Positions 5,560 to 9,453 of a stretch of 9,453 nt of DNA are shown in pieces. This stretch comes from Pyrinomonadaceae bacterium. GTDB taxonomy: Bacteria > Acidobacteriota > Blastocatellia > Pyrinomonadales > Pyrinomonadaceae. The notes under the pieces were generated by a model, which saw only the letters and a program-made list of their open reading frames with translations, did no database searches and was not told where the DNA came from. The translations under genes and the position numbers were made by a program. The stretch covers positions 1-9,453 of the forward strand of contig JACDAW010000313.1 of assembly GCA_013695245.1 (NCBI GenBank). Direction: 5' to 3'. Each line of letters opens with the position of its first letter. Position 1 is the first letter of the stretch.

Positions 5560-6171
5560 ATGAAGACTTACCCGCCCGGCACTGTGCGCGCGCTGCTTGA
5601 CAGCGACATGGTTACGCCGCAGACGCGCGAGGCGCTGCGCGCCCGTCTGTCGGCGGATGAATCCTACGACGAGCCGAGTTTCCTCGATGTCGATCTTTTT
5701 CTTACGCTGCGCGCCGCCTGCGCGCGTCTCATACCGCAACCCGAATCAGCGAAGCCGATTGACTGCGCGAGCGCCATTGATAAGCGCTTGGCTAACGGCG
5801 AGGGCGACGGTTGGCGTTACGACGCGCTGCCCGCAGACGGCGAAACTTTCCGGCGCGGTCTGCGCGGACTCGACGAAGCAGCGCGGGCGAAATTCAGTTT
5901 CTCTTTTCACCAACTCGACGACGCACGGCAAGATGAACTCCTGCTTGCCGTGCAACGCGGGGATGTGAAAGGCGGAGTGTGGGAAACGCTTTCCGCGAAT
6001 CTTTTCTTTGAAGAACTGTTGGCTGCCGCGACCGAGATTTACTACAGTCACCCGCTCGCGCAAGAGTTGATCGGCTACGCAGGGATGGCTGACGCGCACG
6101 GCTGGCAGGCGATAGGTCTCGATCAACTCGAAGCGTGGGAGCCGCGCGCGTCGGAGGATACGAGTGATTGA
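5560..6171 (+). CDS. Gluconate 2-dehydrogenase subunit 3-like protein
   Basis: The 203-residue product matches the small-subunit family of membrane-associated FAD dehydrogenases (gluconate 2-dehydrogenase gamma type). It shows the helical pattern, the FHQLDDARQDELLLAVQRGD segment in the middle, and FFEELLAAATEIYYSHP with a Gly-rich end (IGYAGMADAHGWQAIGLD) towards the C-terminus. In the classical enzyme this subunit carries the twin-arginine signal that exports the FAD subunit. Here the N-terminus (MKTYPPGTVRALLDSD) has no twin-arginine and no hydrophobic stretch, so the complex probably stays inside the cell. ATG 5560 is chosen; a TTG at 5545 would overlap the SDR gene. It overlaps the following GMC gene by 8 bases, which supports translational coupling and a stable two-subunit complex. 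Confidence 0.85.
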   Translation: MKTYPPGTVRALLDSDMVTPQTREALRARLSADESYDEPSFLDVDLFLTLRAACARLIPQPESAKPIDCASAIDKRLANGEGDGWRYDALPADGETFRRGLRGLDEAARAKFSFSFHQLDDARQDELLLAVQRGDVKGGVWETLSANLFFEELLAAATEIYYSHPLAQELIGYAGMADAHGWQAIGLDQLEAWEPRASEDTSD

Positions 6172-7819
6172 GCGCCATCAGCCATTGCCGGAAGGCGCAG
6201 CATCTGAGATCAATGAACCGCGCACGGGACAAGCGCCGGATTTGCACGGACGCCCGCTCCCGATGCGTCAATACTCAGTAAGCGAGACGGTGGATGCAGT
6301 CGTCGTCGGCACGGGCGCGGGCGGCGCGCCGCTTCTGGCGCGTCTTGCCGCCGCAGGCTTGCGCGTCGTCGCGCTCGAAGCAGGAAAGCACTGGTCGCCC
6401 GCGCGCGACTTCGTCACTGACGAGGTGGCGCAGTCAAAACTTTTCTGGAACGATGAGCGTTTGAGCGCGGGTGGCGATCCGCTCGCATTCGGGCGCAACA
6501 ATTCCGGCACAGGCGTTGGCGGCTCAACACTTCACTACACGGCTTACACGCCGCGCGTGCAGCCGGATGATCTGCGCCTCCATACAGAGTTCGGCGTCGG
6601 AGTCAATTGGCCGCTTTCTTACGAAGACCTTGAACCGTACTACGATGAACTTGAACGCTTTCTCGGCGTCTCAGGCCCGACGCCGTACCCGTGGGGGCCC
6701 GCGCGCAATTCGGCTTACCCGCTCGCGCCGCTTCCCTTAAACGGCGCAGCGCAATTGATGCAGCGCGGATGCAATACGCTCGGCATTCGCACTTCGCCAG
6801 CCGCCAATGCCGCGCTCTCAGGTCTCTATTATCAAGAGGGAGTCGGGTGGCGCGCGGCGTGTTCAAATCGCGGATTTTGCCAAGCCGGATGCACGACTGG
6901 AGCAAAGGCGAGCATGGATGTCACCTACGTTCCGCTTGCCGTTCATTACGGTGCAGAAGTGCGCGCCGAAAGTTTCGTTACACGCTTTGAGCGCGACTCA
7001 TCGGGTTGCATTACTGAAGTTATCTACATGCGCGAAGGACGTGAAGAACGTCAACGCTGTCACAGAGTTTTCTTATGCGCCGGAGCGATTGAAACGCCGC
7101 GCTTGCTCTTGCTTAACGATCTCGCTAATTCGAGCGGGCAAGTCGGCAAAAACTTTATGGCGCATACGGGCATTCAAGTATGGGGACGATTCGAGGAAGA
7201 CGTGCGCCCGTATAAAGGCATTCCCGGCGCGCTCATTTCCGAAGACACGCATCGCCCGCCGGATGCCGACTTTGCCGGAGGTTATCTTCTGCAATCAATC
7301 GGCGTGATGCCCGTTACCTACGCCGCACAGGTCGCGCGCGGGCGTGGATTGTGGGGCACGGAGTTGCGCGAGCACATGCGTGGCTACAACCACACCGCAG
7401 GCATCAACATTCTCGGCGACTGTTTGCCCTATGAGCACAGCTATCTTGAACTCTCCGACGAACCGGACGCGCGCGGGCTTCCGAAGCCGCGCATTCATTT
7501 CACGAACGGCGAGAACGAACAGCGTTTGAACGCTCACGCGGAAAAACTGATGCGCGAGATTTGGGCGACGGCGGGCGCGCATGACATCTGGGCTTTCCCG
7601 CGCAACGCGCACATCATCGGCACGTGCCGCATGGGAACAAATTCCGATACTGCGGTTGTCAACAACGAAGGGCGCACTTTCGACGTGCCGAACCTGTACA
7701 TTTCAGACAACTCGACTTTCCCAAGCGCGCTAAGTTGTAATCCCGCGCTCACGATTATGGCGCTATCTTTGCGCACCGCCGATTGCTTTCTTGAACGAGC
7801 GCGACGTATGGAGAATTAA
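6164..7819 (+). CDS. GMC-family FAD-dependent dehydrogenase with iron-sulfur motif
   Basis: This is a flavoprotein oxidoreductase of 551 residues that would oxidise an alcohol or sugar hydroxyl. The FAD-binding GTGAGG motif is at 49-54 (within DAVVVGTGAGGAPLLARLAA). A second FAD contact region follows at NNSGTGVGGSTLHYT. The C-terminal catalytic pair is His483 (in AHIIGTCRMG) and Asn526 (in NPALT). C233-x5-C239-x3-C243 lies in the middle and matches the spacing of the [3Fe-4S] ligands in bacterial FAD glucose dehydrogenase. The start is GTG 6164, set by GGAGG at 6153-6157 with a 6-base spacer. There is no signal peptide. Its partner is the subunit-3 protein just upstream. The usual cytochrome c subunit is not seen in the window, so the electron acceptor is unknown. 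Oxidase activity is less likely given the cysteine motif and partner. Confidence 0.93.
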   Translation: MIERHQPLPEGAASEINEPRTGQAPDLHGRPLPMRQYSVSETVDAVVVGTGAGGAPLLARLAAAGLRVVALEAGKHWSPARDFVTDEVAQSKLFWNDERLSAGGDPLAFGRNNSGTGVGGSTLHYTAYTPRVQPDDLRLHTEFGVGVNWPLSYEDLEPYYDELERFLGVSGPTPYPWGPARNSAYPLAPLPLNGAAQLMQRGCNTLGIRTSPAANAALSGLYYQEGVGWRAACSNRGFCQAGCTTGAKASMDVTYVPLAVHYGAEVRAESFVTRFERDSSGCITEVIYMREGREERQRCHRVFLCAGAIETPRLLLLNDLANSSGQVGKNFMAHTGIQVWGRFEEDVRPYKGIPGALISEDTHRPPDADFAGGYLLQSIGVMPVTYAAQVARGRGLWGTELREHMRGYNHTAGINILGDCLPYEHSYLELSDEPDARGLPKPRIHFTNGENEQRLNAHAEKLMREIWATAGAHDIWAFPRNAHIIGTCRMGTNSDTAVVNNEGRTFDVPNLYISDNSTFPSALSCNPALTIMALSLRTADCFLERARRMEN

Positions 7820-9453
7820 ATGGCGAAACGAAAAAACGGCGGATTCCTTGGAATCGTCAAGCGCGAACGCGGCGACGGCGACTACGCGGGCGATCAGCAT
7901 GGCGGCGCATCCGGCACAGTCGGTTCAGGGCTGCCCGATGGCTTTCCCGGCAATTTCATGTTTGCCACCGGCATCGAATGTTCCTACCCGATGATCCGGC
8001 ACGGACACTTGCGCCGCGACCAACTCAAAGAGTGCGGGCATTACGATCACTGGAAAGACGATCTGCGCCTTGTGCAAGAACTAGGACTTAAAGTGCTGCG
8101 CTACGGCTTACCCTATTACAAAATTCACCGCAGCCCCGGCGAGTACGAATGGGATTTCGCCGACGCAGTGATGAATGAGATGCAGCGTCTTAACATCACG
8201 CCGATTCTTGATCTGCTGCACTTCGGCGTGCCCTCTTGGATCGGCGACTTCCAGAATCCCGAACTGCCCGTTCACTTCGCCGAGTACGCCGACGCGATTG
8301 CCACACGCTATCCTTGGGTGCGTTATTACACGCCCGTCAACGAGATTTACGTCACCGCGAAGATGAGCGCGAAAGAGGGTTTATGGAACGAGCAACTCAA
8401 AGACGATAAAGCGTTCGTCACCGCGCTTAAGCACGCGGTCGCCGCGAGCATTCTCGCCACACATGCAATCGCGCAACGCCGCCCGGACTGTGTCATCGTG
8501 CAATCGGAATCCGCCGAGTATATGCACGAAGCAAGAGCCGAACAGTCGCCAAAAGTCGCACTTGAAAACAAACAGCGCCTTCTGTCGCTCGATCTTCTGT
8601 ACGCGCATCAACCGGATGCGGATGTCTACCAGTACATGATGGATAACGGGATGACGCGCGAAGAGTACGAGTGGTTTATGGCGGGCGAACCTCCCGGCTA
8701 TCAGATCATGGGCAATGATTATTATGGGCGCAACGAAAAGATTCTGCTGCCCGATGGAAGCATCAGCACGGGCGAGGACGTGATGGGATGGTATCTGATT
8801 ACGAAAGAGTATTACGAGCGTTATAAGAAACCTGTGATGCACACGGAAACGAATCACTTTGATCCGAAGGAAGCGTCCAATTGGTTGTGGAAGCAGTGGG
8901 TTAACGTGCTCAGGATGCGCAAGGACGGCGTGCCCGTTCTCGGCTTCACTTGGTATAGCCTGATTGACCAGATTGATTGGGACTCGGCGCTCGGTAAAAA
9001 GCGCGGGCACGTCAACGAGTGCGGACTATTCGACTTGAAGCGCAAGATTCGCCCGGTCGGAAACGCTTACCGAATGCTACTTGAAGAGTTTGGTCAGATC
9101 ACGATTGTCCCGCATGGCGAAGTCTTTGAAGTAACGGATCGTCCGGCGCGGCTTAAAGTCGAAGTCTTAGCGATGAAGTATCTCGTCAACGGAACTGTTG
9201 TGCATGTAGTTGAAAGAGATGCGGGCGGCGGAAGCATCAATGAATCCCGTCCTGCTCTCATTTTTCTACATCACTTCGGCGGCTCGTCGCGCGCGTGGCG
9301 CGAAGTCACCGCACGTCTCGCGCGCGATTACATTTGCATCGTGCCGGACTTGCGCGGATTCGGCGAATCGACGAGTGACGATCTATCCGAAGCCGATTAC
9401 ATGCTTGAAGGTTACGCTGACGACATCGCCGCTTTGATCGATCAATTCGGAGT
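7820..9453 (+). CDS. Family-1-type glycosidase fused in frame to an alpha/beta hydrolase (3' end outside window)
   Basis: The frame opens at ATG 7820, directly after the GMC stop, with GGAG at 7810-7813 as ribosome binding site, and stays open to the window edge (544 codons). A basic, Gly-rich leader of about 40 residues precedes a divergent GH1 (beta/alpha)8 domain to about residue 450, the usual length of the whole family. Acid/base Glu175 lies in TPVNE and nucleophile Glu343 in HTETN; LLHFGVPSWI matches the family's TLxHxDLPxWL. It lacks the canonical N-terminal QxEG, so substrate specificity may differ from beta-glucosidase. From residue 452 an alpha/beta-hydrolase starts: LIFLHHFGGSSRAW (oxyanion region) and PDLRGFGES are present, and the nucleophile elbow lies beyond the edge. 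No export signal is seen. A single-base change at 9167-9168 would split the two domains into adjacent genes. Confidence 0.85.
   Translation, partial: MAKRKNGGFLGIVKRERGDGDYAGDQHGGASGTVGSGLPDGFPGNFMFATGIECSYPMIRHGHLRRDQLKECGHYDHWKDDLRLVQELGLKVLRYGLPYYKIHRSPGEYEWDFADAVMNEMQRLNITPILDLLHFGVPSWIGDFQNPELPVHFAEYADAIATRYPWVRYYTPVNEIYVTAKMSAKEGLWNEQLKDDKAFVTALKHAVAASILATHAIAQRRPDCVIVQSESAEYMHEARAEQSPKVALENKQRLLSLDLLYAHQPDADVYQYMMDNGMTREEYEWFMAGEPPGYQIMGNDYYGRNEKILLPDGSISTGEDVMGWYLITKEYYERYKKPVMHTETNHFDPKEASNWLWKQWVNVLRMRKDGVPVLGFTWYSLIDQIDWDSALGKKRGHVNECGLFDLKRKIRPVGNAYRMLLEEFGQITIVPHGEVFEVTDRPARLKVEVLAMKYLVNGTVVHVVERDAGGGSINESRPALIFLHHFGGSSRAWREVTARLARDYICIVPDLRGFGESTSDDLSEADYMLEGYADDIAALIDQFG
9173..9453 (+). 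other. Alpha/beta-hydrolase domain (N-terminal part) with its own possible start
   Basis: An in-frame ATG at 9173-9175 begins a typical alpha/beta-hydrolase N-terminus: MKYLVNGTVVHVVERDAGGG, then the HHFGGSS oxyanion loop (usually HG in this family) and DLRGFGES. The family includes epoxide hydrolases, esterases, lactonases and haloperoxidase-like enzymes; the part that would separate them is outside the window. If the fusion is an indel artefact this is the start of a separate gene, with only a weak GAAG at 9161-9164 upstream. Confidence 0.6.

Noticed and set aside
5746..6126. Minus-strand frame of 126 codons inside the subunit-3 gene
   Set aside because: It is fully antisense to a gene with a family match and operon context, and is a by-product of GC-rich codons.
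8381..9010. Long minus-strand open frame of 209 codons
   Set aside because: It lies wholly antisense to the GH1 domain, which has clear catalytic motifs; the antisense product has no recognisable domain and no ribosome binding site that stands out.
1..9453. Mobile element, CRISPR array, tRNA or rRNA
   Set aside because: No transposase or integrase motifs, no regularly spaced repeats and no cloverleaf-like or rRNA sequence were found on either strand by eye.

Overview
The window looks like bacterial chromosome from a free-living soil-type bacterium, most probably an Acidobacteriota lineage such as Blastocatellia. That assignment is inference: it rests on the style of the two zinc-finger anti-sigma proteins, the early-branching type of Crp/Fnr regulator and the divergent GH1 protein. 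No rRNA, tRNA or other marker gene is present to confirm it. I see no transposase, integrase, CRISPR array, tRNA or prophage gene.

The window splits into two arms around a divergent promoter region at 4432-4682. The left arm is regulatory and reads on the minus strand. From the divergent region leftwards it holds a membrane-anchored zf-HC2 anti-sigma protein (3538-4431), a small soluble zf-HC2 anti-sigma protein (3110-3388), a cNMP-type Crp/Fnr regulator (2302-3045), a second Crp/Fnr regulator with a duplicated N-terminal segment (1162-1914) and an ECF sigma factor (243-833). The gaps of 387 and 328 bases around the second Crp/Fnr gene hold candidate control sites. The first 240 bases hold only small, doubtful reading frames.

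The right arm is metabolic and reads on the plus strand as one tight operon. It holds a stress-type short-chain dehydrogenase of the YghA/YdaD kind (4683-5552), a gluconate-2-dehydrogenase subunit-3-like protein (5560-6171), a GMC flavoprotein dehydrogenase with a C-x5-C-x3-C iron-sulfur motif (6164-7819, overlapping the previous gene by 8 bases) and a divergent family-1 glycosidase (7820 onward). The glycosidase frame runs without a stop into an alpha/beta-hydrolase domain and leaves the window open. The gene set suggests cytoplasmic glycoside or sugar-derivative processing: glycosidase releases, GMC/subunit-3 pair oxidises, SDR reduces or oxidises, hydrolase cleaves an ester or lactone. No substrate can be read from sequence.

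The most interesting points are: (1) the glycosidase-hydrolase in-frame fusion, which depends on a single T; (2) an octamer, GGGAATAA, found four times, always between genes, including once on each side of the divergent region, which could be a promoter element of a shared sigma factor; (3) a Crp-geometry palindrome (TGTCA-N6-TGACA) at a candidate promoter of the sigma-factor gene; and (4) a GMC dehydrogenase with an apparent [3Fe-4S] site but no cytochrome gene and no export signal in the visible operon. Together these suggest a stress-controlled sugar-oxidation module, which is a hypothesis only.
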